From contig CP136066.1 in NCBI GenBank assembly GCA_032622095.1, forward strand, positions 169,332,664 to 169,396,663: DNA of 64,000 bases, read 5' to 3'. This document shows positions 1 through 12,469 of this stretch, piece after piece. This DNA comes from Siphonodentalium dalli. Its lineage: Eukaryota > Mollusca > Scaphopoda > Gadilida > Siphonodentaliidae. Position numbers and translations under genes: made by a program. Position 1 is the stretch's first letter, and the number at the start of each line of letters is the position of its first letter. The notes under the pieces were generated by a model. The model did no database searches. It was given only the letters and a program-made list of their open reading frames with translations, and was not told the DNA's origin.

Positions 1-495
1 GCTACAAGTGAAAATGTAATGATACTCATCACCAGTCTTCTTCCGAGTCGCAGAAAGTACATTGGGGTGAAGAAATGTTTGAACTTTTCCATAAAGAAAC
101 CTCAACCGGTAGGCGGGAGTTTCTTGTTCTAAATCGCGTCATGTTTACCCTGAACTCTACGGGTAATTAAATTAAATATATCTCTATGTCAAAATAATTC
201 ATTCATGTTGCTGTATATGACAAACTTAGTCTATTTGGAGTTCTATCGTCCATTCGACGAGGAACATATCATAATGGAACATTACTTTCCAGGGTTGGTT
301 CTGGTAATTAAAACATGTCGACAAATACGCCACAATACTGTAATACGAACTTTATATATGACATAAAAATACTTATTCAAATCATAAAATGTAGTAAAGT
401 CTCAACATGAACCAACAAAGAACTAGTCTATATCCCTGATATGGTAAACATGTCTCTGAAAAAAACTGCAACATTGCCATAACTTTGTTAAGTTT

Positions 496-895
496 TTAAC
501 CCTTTACCCAACAGAACGGCCCTGTGCCAATGCATTCTCTTATATATGCGAGTCGACCATAGGTCGCCTCGCATATATAAGAGAATGCATTGGCTTAACA
601 CATTAAAAATTATAAAATTGTTAAAGAATGTAAGAAAAAATTATAAAAAGTGTTAAAAAAAGATTTTGTTTAGGCCGATGCATTCTCTTATATATGCGAG
701 GCGACCTATGGTCGACTCGCATATATAAGAGAATGCATTGGCACAGGGCATAACTGTAACCATCACAATGTGGTCAATGAGCCGGTTCCAATGATACCCA
801 TATTTGTATGGTTCTATGGAGACAGACCGAAGATATTTTAGGCTGTTGAAGCTTTATTTGGCCGGTTTTGGCCGGTTTGTTGGGTAAAGGGTTAA
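496..895. mobile_element. piggyBac-like MITE with two hairpins, copy 1
   Basis: It is flanked by TTAA (496-499, 892-895). The ends are CCCTTTACCCAACA and its inverse TGTTGGGTAAAGGG, fitting the TTAA target and CCC...GGG ends of piggyBac elements. It holds no transposase. Two 69-nt hairpins (526-594, 674-742) are reverse complements of one another; each has a 27-bp perfect outer stem, one mismatch, a 5-bp inner stem CGACC/GGTCG and an ATA loop. Confidence 0.85.
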
Positions 896-1329
896 GAGTG
901 TATGTATATAACACCTATATATGGAAACGTAAATTTCGTGAATTTATCGACAATCTTATTGCAGCATGTACTAATAAATTCGTATGCATAATTGTGACGA
1001 TCAGATGAGCCATGTCCGTTTAACTTGTGTAAAAATATATTGCAATCTTTTCCTACGTTCATGTAAAACATGCATTGGTGCCGTAAATTGTGCTTCCCGC
1101 CTTTGAACTTCACGTTGCTGTCCCATGGTAGACATATTGACGTATTGAATCAGTCCCCGCTATCCCTCATTATTTAAATGGTAATTGGAAGGAGTCCCCC
1201 GCCGGACGACCTCCGAGTGTTGGTGCGAAAAACAAGCAAGTTGATATTGTTGAGTGCACTATTCCACATCCACCAACGTACAACGGGTTCAAGGTTCTGT
1301 ATTACTAATATATCGGCGAGGCTTATAAC

Positions 1330-1650
1330 TACTCCCTGGCGGACCGATGCAGTCTGTTTAATACACGGCGATAATATTATCCAAATGGCCTTATGTCAAC
1401 TCGGAAACAAACATATCCTCGTGAAAATAGGTTCATATTGGACCTAAATATTGACAAAGGTTCATTTGAACTTATTTGATCCTGAAATAAGCCCACAGCG
1501 GATTTGTATCCGTTGTACTATTCATGGCGCAGTTCAAAGACGATTTAGGATAATATAGAGCAGATTCAATTAAATTTATGCCGATACCAGCTGCCGATAT
1601 GGGCTTATTTGTGTGTTTGACATAAGTTCAATATGAGGTTATTTTCAGGA
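1330..1650. repeat. Dispersed foldback repeat, copy 1
   Basis: Shares with 37880-38275 the ordered motifs ATAGGTTCA(T/C)ATTG, ACCTAAATATT, GGTTCA and ATGGCGC. AGGTTCATATTGGACCT is partly palindromic, and an inverse AAGTTCAATATGAGGT closes the unit near 1640. Non-coding. Confidence 0.6.
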
Positions 1651-1859
1651 GACAAGGCTACCACGAGAAAGGTGCCGCAGTTGTTTCATTGTATTCAACA
1701 TGCAATTACTGGCTATTATGCTGGTGGGCTATGATTGTTTAAATACGTTTATTCAGTACTCTTGAATGCATTGGACCCAAAACTCAGGCACAGCCTATTT
1801 TATCGGGTCCAAACAGAAAAATACAAGGACAATAGACAAACAAGGACACATGGCAATTT

Positions 1860-1975
1860 AATGGTGTAAATATCGCACCAGCATCATAGCAATTCAACAG
1901 GACGCACCAGCATCAAAGAAATACAACAGGACCCACTAGCACCATAGCAAATCAGCAGGACACACCAGGTTGGTA
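1860..1975. repeat. AGCAGGACCCACCAGCATCA-type short tandem repeat
   Basis: About four units of a roughly 27-bp motif (CACCAGCATCATAGCAATTC then AACAGGA). Single units of the same motif recur, in either orientation, near 23755-23900, 26580-26715, 58190-58262, 58640-58760, 58990-59055, 62310-62390 and 63112-63135, often beside GGTCAAGTGGTCCTGCT. It is an interspersed mobile repeat. Confidence 0.7.
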
Positions 1976-2219
1976 GTTGTGGCTGTGTCACATCATTCAA
2001 AGCTATATGGTTTTTATAACATCACAATTTTAATTGAACATTGAAACATTTTAAACTCTAAACTCTTATACTCATTGCCATCAACAGTATTTTCAGCACA
2101 ACTATGTTTTAATTAATCTTATTTAGTGCATTTACTGAAGCTTCATACTAAATGATTATTATGAATTTCCATGATACAAGATATTTACATCGAAGTCCAG
2201 AAACATGCCTACATGAGCG

Positions 2220-2400
2220 TATATGGGCGAGGTCAAGGTCAAGATCAAGGACACGGACGCACGTGAAATTGGACCCCCCATGTTGTTCCCCGGTTCAAAG
2301 TAGGCCTACATACCAAATTTGAGTCGGATCGGTCGAGCAGTTTTCGAGTCTATAACACACACACACACATACAGACAGAAGTTCCAAAAATAAATAATAG
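2220..2400. repeat. Interspersed repeat with AAGGTCAAG and ACAGACAGA tail
   Basis: Contains GGTCAAGGTCAAGATCAAGG, ACCAAATTTGAGTCGGATCG, a CA microsatellite and ACAGACAGAAG. This layout is common in repeats of marine invertebrates. Non-coding. Confidence 0.55.
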
Positions 2401-2724
2401 ATTAGGAATAGAATAACAAGAAACGCTCTTTATTGTTCCATGCCGAACTTTCTGAATTGGATCACTTGAGCTAATGTTGTGGCAATTTAGCGTATATATA
2501 TAGTTATCAAACTATGTTGATCCATGGAACCGGGCCGCAATGTAACAAAAACAAACAGAATCTGAACATTAAAACAGTCAAGTGCATGCCGTTAACTAAT
2601 TACAGATAAATACTATCCATGTCGTGAATAGTTATATTATGAGTAGTCTGTCGTTCATATCCTATCACATAACGAATTGCTTGCAATGGATGTTAGGGAA
2701 GATGGTATGGAATGCAACGCGAAT

Positions 2725-2962
2725 TATAACCATATACCATTATCTCGTTAGAAAACGAAGTCCAATATATGCTCAGAAAATCGTGGTGACATGAAGATGC
2801 CCAACAAATTATCATGCTGTGTTGCCATGTGTTTGAACGCTGCCTTTAATGTACGTCATCCCAGCCAATACAGATGCATTTTGCAACTCTACCATTCCCT
2901 GGTTATATAAATAAAGTCACACATGTGCCTAGAAAATCGTGACGAAGTGAATGTGTGTGTAT
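2725..2962 (+). repeat. Duplicated sequence related to the region upstream of gene A exon 2
   Basis: The part at 2868-2962 (GATGCATTTTGCAACTCT, AAATCGTGACGAAGTGA) matches 4818-4917, immediately upstream of exon 2. A third, weaker copy lies at 2725-2800. No 31-bp exon was recognised after the 2868 copy. Intron segments around exon 2 have therefore been locally duplicated. Confidence 0.7.
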
Positions 2963-3197
2963 AAAGCGCGGATCATGATGTCGTTGGCCGATTCAGCCGA
3001 TATCAAGAAATCTTCGCAGAGACTGAATAATCAACGTTATGGATGTTATAAATTAAAACGCTCTTTATTGTCTGGCGTTTTTGTTTACATAAGACGATTG
3101 GAACGCATTCAATGCGGCATGCTGAAACAACACTGCTCAGGAACAAACCATTATTTAATTAACACAGACCATGTGCGCGACACTCACACCTCTTAGG

Positions 3198-3570
3198 ACC
3201 ATAGGTCGCCTCGCATATATAAGAGAATGCATTGGCCTAACAATTTTTTACAATTTTTTTTTTCTTGTATTCTTTAACAATTTTATAATTTCACCCATAC
3301 AGAGCCCCAGACAAACATGAGCAGACGACACTCTTCTATATGCTTCTATATATGTGTGGGGCTCCCTGCAGGGTACTGGATTTTTTTTATTTTATGTCCT
3401 AAAAATTGTAAGAAACATTTATTTAAAACAAAAATGATAAAATATTGTTAGGCCAATGCATTCTCTTGTATATGCGAGGCGACCTATGGTCGACTCGCAT
3501 ATATAAGAGGATGCATTGGCACAGGGTAAAAAAATCCCGACTTACGACTGGATTTTATATGGCGGGTCAC
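3198..3570. mobile_element. Truncated double-hairpin element with GTGACCCGCC end
   Basis: The left end is cut inside the first hairpin. The right end has the complete second hairpin (AATGCATTCTCTTGTATATG and its mate) and then a terminal part ending ATGGCGGGTCAC at 3570. The spacer includes CAGAGCCCCAGACAAACATG and GTGTGGGGCTCCCTGCA. It is the same family as the complete copy at 60326-60780. Confidence 0.8.
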
Positions 3571-3958
3571 AATATTATGGCGATATTTCTGCAGGCTCGT
3601 CGTCAACGTGAGAACAAGAAACCCATAGTCAGAAATGGTAACGCCTTCAATATCATATTAATTATTAGGCATAAATTATATTATAAAATAAAATATATCG
3701 GTTTGATGAATGTATCACCTCAGAATTCCGTTAAAATAACTAATCTTTCAAATTATGACAGCTACGACAAAATATTATTTTTCTGCATGTTTTTCATTTA
3801 CCACACCAGAAAGCATCTGAATGCGGACCAGAAATCTACTAATCGGATTGAATACACATACTCCGATACTAAATACGATATTTAGTCTATTCAAACTGAG
3901 ACACACTGCATCAGCAATGCTATAAAGTTATTATACAATATGTGTTTGTCTTATAAGA

Positions 3959-4032
3959 GTCCAGGTTGTGGTGAAAAGTCATATTGGACACACAGTGTCG
4001 AGTCCAATATTACTTTTCGCCACAACCTGGAC
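3959..4032. repeat. Short foldback
   Basis: Arms of 31 bp (left 3959-3989, right 4002-4032) with two mismatches and a 12-nt loop. A related partial motif, GTCCAATATGAC, recurs at 4340-4405. Confidence 0.8.
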
Positions 4033-4817
4033 GGGTACAAGAAAAACTGATACTGTACACAACATTGTATAATGACATTTTTATTATCCATCTGTATGTT
4101 TATCCAAATTTTGGGAATAAAACTTTTGTGGTTATTTTTGGTATTTGTCGGCACTTAATTTTCTATAAAAGCCTGTATTGTGATCACCAGAAAGCATGCT
4201 TTGGTATAGTAAACACGGATGTGAAGAAAAAAAACTCAATGCGGAAGTGAAACTCTGCTAAATCCACCAGGGTTGCGGGCGCATCACAATTTCACCGATT
4301 CATTTCGCAAAAGAGTTAATTCGTGACGTCACAGAGTCCCGATAAAAAAGTCATATTGCATCCGTGGGAGTCCAATATGACATTCGGGAGTCCAATATGA
4401 CTTTTTCCCGGATTATCACGTGGCGGCTTTTGCCCAATCAGAAATAGTGTTAGTTAAGGGATGGACAATAATAGCTGTCATATTATGCATTTTGTTCGCA
4501 CAATAAATCTTCAAGGGTGGCCCAACCGTTGTTCACACCTAAATATCGAAAGCAATTAACGCGGTCATAAAAGTTACATACTACAACATTGAGACACCGC
4601 GAAGTTATATTTGCGAATACATACATCCTGCAAAAAGTCTAACCGGTACGAAATGTAGCTAGTACATTTTAAATCATATTTCCTAAAATAACTCGCATCG
4701 TGTGAAACCCGAAATGTGTTGGTCTGCGATATATCCCCATAGCTCCATTGATACGACCAGATCAGCTGGCCCCATAAATGGCCGGATTTAATGTACAGTA
4801 CCCCTTTACGGTACGAC

Positions 4818-4917
4818 ATACGAGGCAAAATAGATGCATTTTGCAACTCTGCCATTACCTCGTTATAAAAAGAAGTCGCACATATGCATATAAAATCGTG
4901 ACGAAGTGATGTGTGTG
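4818..4917 (+). repeat. Third copy of the upstream repeat, next to gene A exon 2
   Basis: Aligns with 2868-2962 with few differences and lies 57 bases before the exon 2 acceptor. Confidence 0.7.
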
Positions 4918-4973
4918 TAAGGCTTCTCGTTATTGCAGGATTCTCTAATTGTTTCTTGTAATTTCTTTTCCAG

Positions 4974-5004
4974 GTTCAGCAGCTCTCCACGGAACAAATG
5001 GAAG
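4974..5004 (+). CDS. Calmodulin-like gene A, exon 2 (31 bp)
   Basis: A pyrimidine-rich tract and CAG precede this exon, and GTAATT follows it as donor. It reads VQQLSTEQME plus one base (phase 1), which aligns with the calmodulin start ADQLTEEQIA. Its 31-bp length and phase equal those of calmodulin exon 2 in animals and of gene B exon 2 in this window. Joining it to 13065 restores codon E and gives MEEFREAF. The residues are much more divergent than in gene B. No convincing ATG-plus-donor first exon was found upstream; ATG followed by GTAATT at 1178 is one weak candidate. The exon is short, so the call depends on length, phase, splice sites and the matching downstream exons. Confidence 0.68.
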
Positions 5005-5723
5005 GTAATTGGAATATTCCCGCGGCAACTTCTTGGTAAATAAGAATTCCCGTGGTGTAAATAGATCCGAGAGAGTCTGTTCAGTTATTTATGTCCGGTG
5101 AGTCGGTACGTGTGCTTAAATCATTCTCGAAATATAGTTGTTTGGGTCGACAATGAGCAACTCTGTGAAAACGGATAACCCCAAACCTACAGGTGGTAAG
5201 TCTTATTTTTGTTTTCATTTTTGCTGATATGACCATGGAAACGGAATTAACAGAAGTAAGCGACAAAGTAAAAGACTGGATTCTGTGTCTGTCAAATAAT
5301 GATAAGATTCTGCACATTATGCTTCTTCCGATTTCAAGTGGATCGCAAAGATTAGCACCAGACACGACGATATATAGTAGCTATTATGATCCACACAATC
5401 AGTAGTATATGGTGTGTTAAGTACCATAATCGCAGTCTATGCTAGACAAGGTTGGCGCAGATTCGAACCCATCTTGACCGATTTTCAAACTTTATCTGAC
5501 TTGAGGGACATTTCAACATGTCATTCCGATCGACACATGGCCATTTCGATTAGAATATAATTATTTTGGTCTACGCTCACTACAGCAAGCACAGTAATAA
5601 TCACTCATACTAAGTCCCTGTCTCCACACCTCTGGTATTACAATCATATTATGCAAATAATACAATAATGTCAATCGGAGAAATCAATTTGAAAATATCA
5701 ACATATACGCACACGATCAGACA

Positions 5724-6055
5724 GCGAAAGTTCCTTAATCGGGGTTCACGATTAGATAGCGATTGATATTCAATCACAGTAACACGTGCTAGTATTATAT
5801 TTAGAGTATCCCCGAGTGAATCGGAAGGGTGATAACTCTAAATATAAATAAAAGAGATTTGTATAAAATAATTTACTTCACCACAAGTGATCAACTGCGG
5901 TCCTATACATGAGGCTTTGTGGAAAGACTTCTTCAAATACATGTATCTCTTTTATTTCGTCAATAATCCTAACCTCTATCCTAACTTCGCGTGTCACATG
6001 TTATTGTGATTGAATATCAATCGCTATCTAATCTTGAACACCGATTAAGTTTCGC
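5724..6055. mobile_element. Foldback MITE with GCGAAA ends
   Basis: Inverted arms of about 62 bp share GATTAGATAGCGATTGATAT and surround a 205-bp non-coding core. A diverged single-arm relative (AATCGGGGTTCACGATTAGA) is at 21440-21530. Confidence 0.75.
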
Positions 6056-6904
6056 TTAATTTCTAACCGTGCACTGCATAATGGCTGTATTGTTGCAACC
6101 TACAGTTCTTTACACAGTTACGGTATGCACAGGATATTTATTTAATGACTCAGATGGCAACGAACTTCAATCTAATGTTCAATGAAAGCGGGTTTGTTTG
6201 TAGTTAAAAGCACAACTGACATAAATTTCTGACACACTTTAGGTGGAAAACGCCGTTACTGATGGAGCGTGGAACGGAGAAATTCCTAAAGCTAGTATGT
6301 TCCGATAACTCCATGCCTATAGAGGAACCTACGTCGCCATTCAAGATTCTAACCCAATAATATAAACATTTGTATGATGAAATAAACTAGTACAAGTACA
6401 TGCACATTCAAAAATCAGTAATCGTTAAAAAAATCATATTTATAACTGAAATTTATCAGGAAAATAGGAGTGGATTGTGCCCCGATTTTGAACATCAAAC
6501 ATGCCTGAACCATGTAACAGGTGTTCGTAAAATGCATATAATCTCTTTCACTGGTAAGTACAATAACTAATGCAGCACCTATATATCTGGCTGATCCATC
6601 GCATGACTTCCAGATATCTGAAACGAGAGTTTAGAGATTAAATTAGTGACGTAGCTTCCTGGCTCTGAACTCAGACAAGGTTACATGTCCCTAGAAGATG
6701 TCATATGTTAGTGGTGTGCTCTTTTTCAGATTTTTGATGAAGCCAACTATATGGCTTTTACATTAAATATCCGTCTCGAATATGGACTACAGTAATATGA
6801 TTAGGTTATTTCCGACATCGATAATGTGTAGAAATACGCCAGTGGAATAATTGATTCCATGTCAGCGTTTATCCCTTTGATGACTGTAGTTTCTTGAAAA
6901 CTTT

Positions 6905-7079
6905 GCGAAAACCCTGTGTCAATGAATTCTCTATGTATATCCGAGTCGCCCATAGTGCACCTCGTATATATTAGAGAATACAATGGCCTAATAATATTTA
7001 CCTCGATCTTGTAAGCCAGTGCATTATCTTATATACATGTATGCGAGGCTCCCAGTCTGATAAATATCCCTTTGGGAGA

Positions 7080-7135
<56 letters not shown>

Positions 7136-7200
7136 AGAATGCCCTGACACAGGGTCTTTATTGCTGCACCAACGCAGCTCCCGTCATGACAGGGTTATAT
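6905..7200. mobile_element. Decayed hairpin element with expanded AT microsatellite
   Basis: Degenerate versions of the AATGCATTCTCTTATATATG hairpins occur at 6915-6990 and 7015-7155. The stem of the second has expanded into an (AT)n tract at 7082-7132. The right flank GCAGCTCCCGT matches the copy ending near 62163. Confidence 0.65.
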
Positions 7201-7331
7201 AAGCCTTGGGTTATAGAAGCTTTGAATATATCTATGACATTTGTCTTGGTAGACGGGTGCCTCGAATACATTTACAGTTGCCTATAGTCGGATATCGGTT
7301 CATGCATGATTGGAATATATTGGTTAATAAT

Positions 7332-7376
7332 CATTCTATATGTTTGACAAAGATGGAGACGGGTGCATGATTAAAG
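7332..7376 (+). pseudogene. Fragment of calmodulin exon 3 in gene A intron
   Basis: The 36 bases at 7332-7367 match 13077-13112 of exon 3 at all but two positions, covering MFDKDGDG of EF-hand I. Similarity fades around 7376, and the reading frame reaches TGA and TAA soon after. No acceptor is kept upstream. This is a truncated local duplication rather than a usable exon. Confidence 0.75.
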
Positions 7377-7444
7377 GGGTATTGTTATTTAATAGTAGAG
7401 TTCTACTTCGTAAATCATTGGGATTTAGAATTAACTGGTTAACC

Positions 7445-7625
7445 CCAAATTCGCGTTCGTAACGCCACAACGAACTGTTGCCCGTCCTGAATTAACTGTT
7501 GCCCAGTTTGCAATCACGGCCAGCTTTCGTGACGTCACGAGTGAACTGTTGCCCGACCCGAGCGAACTGTTGACTGGCTCCGAGCGAACTGTTGACTGGC
7601 CCGAACGAACTGTTACAGCATGGTT
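7445..7625. repeat. Degenerate short repeat of CGAACTGTTG
   Basis: CGAACTGTTG or near variants recur about seven times with CCCG or ACTGGC between them. A GTGACGTCAC palindrome lies at 7530-7539. No coding sense is apparent. Confidence 0.6.
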
Positions 7626-7743
7626 TGCAATTTCTGTGATACATGGCGTGATATTCCAGTTAGTTCTCATAATTCGAAATAACACTATTAAAGAGTGTGA
7701 TTAATTAGCAATGACCTGATTATATACAAGTAAATGTATTGGG

Positions 7744-7922
7744 TAACAAAGCAATTATTTCATGTGTCTTTTGGGAACAGGCAACATTGTTGTCCCTCGG
7801 TATCAGGAATGACTATCGAATTGTTACCTTCGGCCTTGGACAACAGTTCGATAATCATTCCTGATACCTCGGGACAACAATTTTGACTGTTCCCAAAAGA
7901 CACATGAAATAATTTTGCTTAC
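7744..7922. repeat. Foldback element
   Basis: Near-perfect arms of about 80 bp (TTTCATGTGTCTTTTGGGAA and its inverse at the right end) with a short centre near 7830. MITE-like and non-coding. Confidence 0.8.
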
Positions 7923-8699
7923 TGTACGCCATGTTCAATAAATCCTCGATGATAACAACGATCTAATATCGATAATATAGAGCATTAGTAATTTGAGTCG
8001 AAGATGTATTCTGTAAGCGTTCAGGTTAACAGGTTATCTAAAGTTAATAATTTGATATAAGTTTAATTTATGGAGCCATAAATTAAATTACGAATTTCCG
8101 TGTACAAGACGTAATCAAAATAAATCACGGATAGTGGATTTGGCAAAGCGTGGCACACATGATCGTGTAATAAATTATGTTGATACGGGGCGTAAACTCA
8201 AGCCACTCACTGACTAGTGACTATACAACGACTAAAATGAGTAAATGGGACCAGTATGCACATACTATAACATGTATTTGATATATTTGCTTGACAACTG
8301 TCCAAACATTACTCGATAACGACAATTGGTAAGTTCGCATTGCGGCTAATCTGCCATCCGTAACATTACTTCGTACTCAACAGACTTTCAAATAATGGAA
8401 AATTTTGTTACCTTATTCTACGATTCGGAGACTATAGAAACAACAACATTTGAGTACAGTATACCTTTAATTAAAGATGAATTCATGACTTTGGTTTTTT
8501 TATTACCCGCTTGTTCCTAGAAGTACAGTGTTATTGTAGTTCTGTATTTACTAATCCGCATGGAACGTTCGTTCCATACACATTTCGTTGACGTCACATG
8601 CCGTACACGGCGTTCGCCTCAACCATGAAACCGGAATTATAAAATAAAAGCATCATCACACATGTCAAAGCAAGCCATGTGTGTGTCTAAATACACATT

Positions 8700-9410
8700 G
8701 GAAGCAGGGGGGGGGGGGGGGGTGAAAAAAAAATTCCGGCACGTATGCCGGGGTGGGTGGGTGGTCAAAGCCACCAACATGCAATTTTTTCCGCAACTAA
8801 AAAAAAAAAATCCTGCTTTATTTTTAGTGTTTTGGCAATGAGTTGGGCTTCAAAACCACTTTGAATGAGAGAAATAATGTAATTCTAACTGGTAAACTGA
8901 CTGCAGGCAGTTATCGTGTTGTATTTTGTTGTAAATTTTGAAATCCAAGATGGCCACTGGCAGCCATGTTTTTTTGGCCGATTGACCTCAAAATGACTCA
9001 TTCCTATTTACATGTCCATGTTAACATCCATGATAAATAGTATGCACAAAAATTCATATACAGCTGTTTACAGTGAATTTTCCCCCGCAAATCTCTGTTT
9101 TAGTGTTAAAAGGGGGGGGGGGGGGTCATAAAATGGTCGGAAAAAACTGCCGAGAACGGAAAAAAAATTAGCGGTGGGTGGGTATAAAAAATGATCGAAA
9201 TGGAAAAAATGCCGTACATGCCTGAATTTTTTTTCCGACCCCCCCTCCCCGTTGAAAGCTTGTATTTTTTATTGCACGGATTTTAGGACGGTGGTGTGTA
9301 ATAAACGTGCCATCGCGGAATGATAGAACTCGATGATGTCTCTCGTTAAATCCAGGGACGTGATGACAGGTGAGTGTGTGTGTGTGGGGGGGGGGGGTCT
9401 CACCACAAAT
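8700..9410. repeat. G-homopolymer-rich repeat region
   Basis: Runs of 13 or more G at 8707-8722, 9112-9126 and 9386-9398 sit beside similar sequence (GTGAAAAAAAAATTCC, GGTGGGTGGGT, TTTTTTTTCCGACCCCCCC). Related G or C tracts occur at 20708-20833, 43951-43974, 44345-44372 and 49565-49905. These may form G-quadruplexes and may be assembly-prone. Confidence 0.6.
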
Positions 9411-10536
9411 GAGGACCATCATTTTCATTAGTTGCAAATTTCATGACTCATATTCCAATAGTTGTACTTATACTTATACATTTAGTTCCTCTCATAGCAG
9501 TATAACATTTTATTTCAATTTGTCCTACAATTTAACAATGTAATGTCAATATTATAAGTTAATACAGTCATTTGAGTAAATAAATTATAGTAATGCGCAT
9601 TACCTGAACATTTCCCACAATCGATTATGAATTCTGCTGCACATGTGTTATTTTGTGGTATTTCTGTCGTCTGCTTATTTTTTCTGGACACCCCTCCAAA
9701 TGATTGATATACTATTCCAATGTAAACGTTTGTAAATGAATGGGGTAATCCATCAAGTAAAGGGTTAATTCAAGAGGCATATAGCTTCCATAAACTCCGA
9801 AATATGATCTAAACATATTCTACCAACATATCAACTTTATATTGAGGCACATGCACATATAGAGAATATAATCAATTTCCAAAATTCATCCGCCCACTGT
9901 TTTTCGTTTCTCCACATAAATATTGCACGACACAATGGCTTTTATCTGCCAATCAAAATCATTTTATTTAAAACTAACAATATATGTTAAAGTTAGTTCT
10001 ATTGTAAGACATTGTTTGAATGCATATTCCAATGGTAGATTAACTGTATATTGTATATAAAAAGCTAACTGTTCCAAATGACAATTATAAGACATGTTAT
10101 AGTATACATTGAAATGCAATGTAACACATATGTCCTTAATGAAATAAATAGACAGAACGACACGAGTGTGTTAATTGGTTTGATGATACTACTCGAGTGC
10201 TAGCGCGGACGGATTTAACCAGGGACGTTGCTATGGGGTTCCAATTGGGGGTGAGACCATACAATTTCCAACTAAATAGGATTTGGACTAATAAAATTTC
10301 CAACTGTATAGGATTTGGTTTTGAGTAACGCAAAATTCAAATATTGGCTTAATGATTTGGGTTTCTATGTGTTCTATTTAAAAGTTTGGACTGTAAATAA
10401 CTAGTAACAAGAATGACATAGCACTGATCCATGTTTTATGTATTGAGTACACTGTGCATGCAGTAGATTACACAGAATATGGTAAAGAGAACGAATACGA
10501 GTTTAAATACATTTTCAAATTCCAAGATTGATTGAT

Positions 10537-10600
10537 TGATTGGGGTTTACCGTCGTTTTAGCAACAAGGCCATATCACGACAAGAAACAGATTATCAAGA
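10537..10600. repeat. Mollusc-type GATTGATTGATTGGGG repeat
   Basis: GATTGATTGATTGGGGTTTA is followed by CCGTCGTTTTAGCAACAAGG and CCATATCACGAC. This motif is familiar from interspersed repeats of gastropods and bivalves (from memory, unchecked), and is one reason for the suggested host group. Confidence 0.5.
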
Positions 10601-11880
10601 CCGAGTGAAGCAACTGTGATTATATTAGAAATGACAGTGAATTATACTAAAACGAAACAAAATATATATAAATAAAAACACGCAAAAACATAGCGTGGGA
10701 GCTCGATTGGTGCCAAAAACAGAATATCAAAACAGATAACAATACTGCTTTAAAAACTGCAAACAGAAAACCTGCTGAAATGGTTTCATCAAATATAATT
10801 AATGTATTAAGACTTTTGCATATCAATATATTTGAAGTAGCTGACAAATCCGCCTGGATGATTGATAATTTGATAGGATATTTATGATATCTGATGAATC
10901 CTAATTATTTCGTCAAGTTGATAATGGGACGGCTGACCAAGTAGGCGATTCCTTGTCAAAAAGCCAGCCTCCACCCAATATGCACGAGGTTCGACATCCA
11001 AAGATGACCCTTTCTCTCAAAGCATCGTATCAAACTTTGATAACTGAAAGCTCAACTTCTGCTTCTGAGAGTCAAGAGACTTTGGACATTTTTGTTTTGG
11101 AACAATGGGATCAACTTCCTTAGTTGGTTTGGGAGCAAACGTAAAAAAATGCATTAGCGGTATCCGTTGTCTGAAAGACAGGTTTTTTTTATTTTTTATT
11201 TTATTTTATTTTATTTTTATAAATATTTATTTGAAAAAAGACAAATACATTGTGATAATACATGAATTATATTACAGTTAATGGTTGGTAATTAAACAGT
11301 TTTTGTCTCTTTCGTAATTTTTTTTTGAGACTGTAGAAAGATAGAAGAGAAAAAAAGAGTGTGGAGTGAATGGTTTTATGAATGTTGTGTTATTTAGTTA
11401 TATTAAATTTCCATTAGTTATAATAATAAATATAATGAATATAATGAAAAAGAAATATTGGGTATATGTATTATTTATAATTTTTTCTGAGTCTCTCACG
11501 TTATTAGGTATATATATGGTAATTACATAATGCAAAATATTAACATTGAGGGATTATTAATTAGTGTTAGCATCGAGCTAAAAGTCTTAAAATCTGGTAT
11601 ATTTACGTAACGTGATTATGTACGGCATGGATAGGTGGTATGCAATTAATTGAAAGACAGGTTTTGGAACAGGAGTAATATCATTCTCTTGAACTTGTGT
11701 TGCTAGTGATATAGTGACGAGTTTTGATTGACTCGCTGTTTGAGTGCTGGCATCAATATCCGTACAGAACAAACGTTCCATGTGTAACTGTAAACCAAGA
11801 CTATCATCACACCAAGCTGCAAAACAGTGTTCAGTCCCCTCGCTACACTATGTCTGACCGCTGCCTGAATGTGAATTGTC

Positions 11881-12270
11881 TTAACCCTTTAACCAACAGA
11901 AGGGCCCTGTGCCAATGCATTCTCTTATATATGCGAGTCGACCATAGGTCGCCTCGCATATATAAGAGAATGCATTGGCTTAACACATTAAAAATTATAA
12001 AATTGTTAAAGAATGTAAGAAAAAGTGGTAAAAAAAGATTTTTTTTAGGCCAATGCATTCTCTTATATATGCGAGGCGACCTATGGTCGACTCGCATATA
12101 TAAGAGAATGCATTGGCACAGGGCATAACTGTAACTATCACAATGTGGTCAAGGAGCCGGTTCCAATGATATCCATATTTGTATGGTTCTATTGAGACAG
12201 ACCGAAGATATTTTAGGCTGTTGAAGCTTTATTTGGCCGGTTTTGGCCGGTTTGTTGGGTAAAGGGTTAA
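11881..12270. mobile_element. piggyBac-like MITE with two hairpins, copy 2
   Basis: TTAA lies at 11881-11884 and 12267-12270, with the same terminal repeats, same hairpin pair and same right-hand unique part as the copy at 496-895. It lies in the gene A intron before exon 3. Overlapping ORFs on both strands here come only from the palindromes. Confidence 0.87.
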
Positions 12271-12320
12271 TGAAATATAACATTTTTATTGAAGTGTTTT
12301 GTCAGTTAAAATTCATTTGA

Positions 12321-12469
12321 GAAATTACTGGCAGACCAATTGGGGTCATTGGTTTATGACCGGCAGAGTAATTAAACAAAGTGTGGGATTCACACGAACT
12401 TTGTTTAATTTGTTTAATTACTCTGCCGGTCATAACCAAAATGACCCCAATGGATTTGCCAGTAATTTC
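12321..12469. repeat. Foldback element
   Basis: Arms of about 65 bp from GAAATTACTGGCAGACCAAT to its inverse, meeting near TGTGGGATTCACAC. A TTTAATTTGTTTAATTA slip makes the right arm slightly longer. Confidence 0.8.

Noticed and set aside
3445-3885. 146-codon frame
   Set aside because: Its first 40 codons are the MITE hairpin; the rest is AT-rich with no recognisable domain.
5440-5480. tRNA B box (GGTTCGAATC on the minus strand)
   Set aside because: No matching A box or stems at the right distance.
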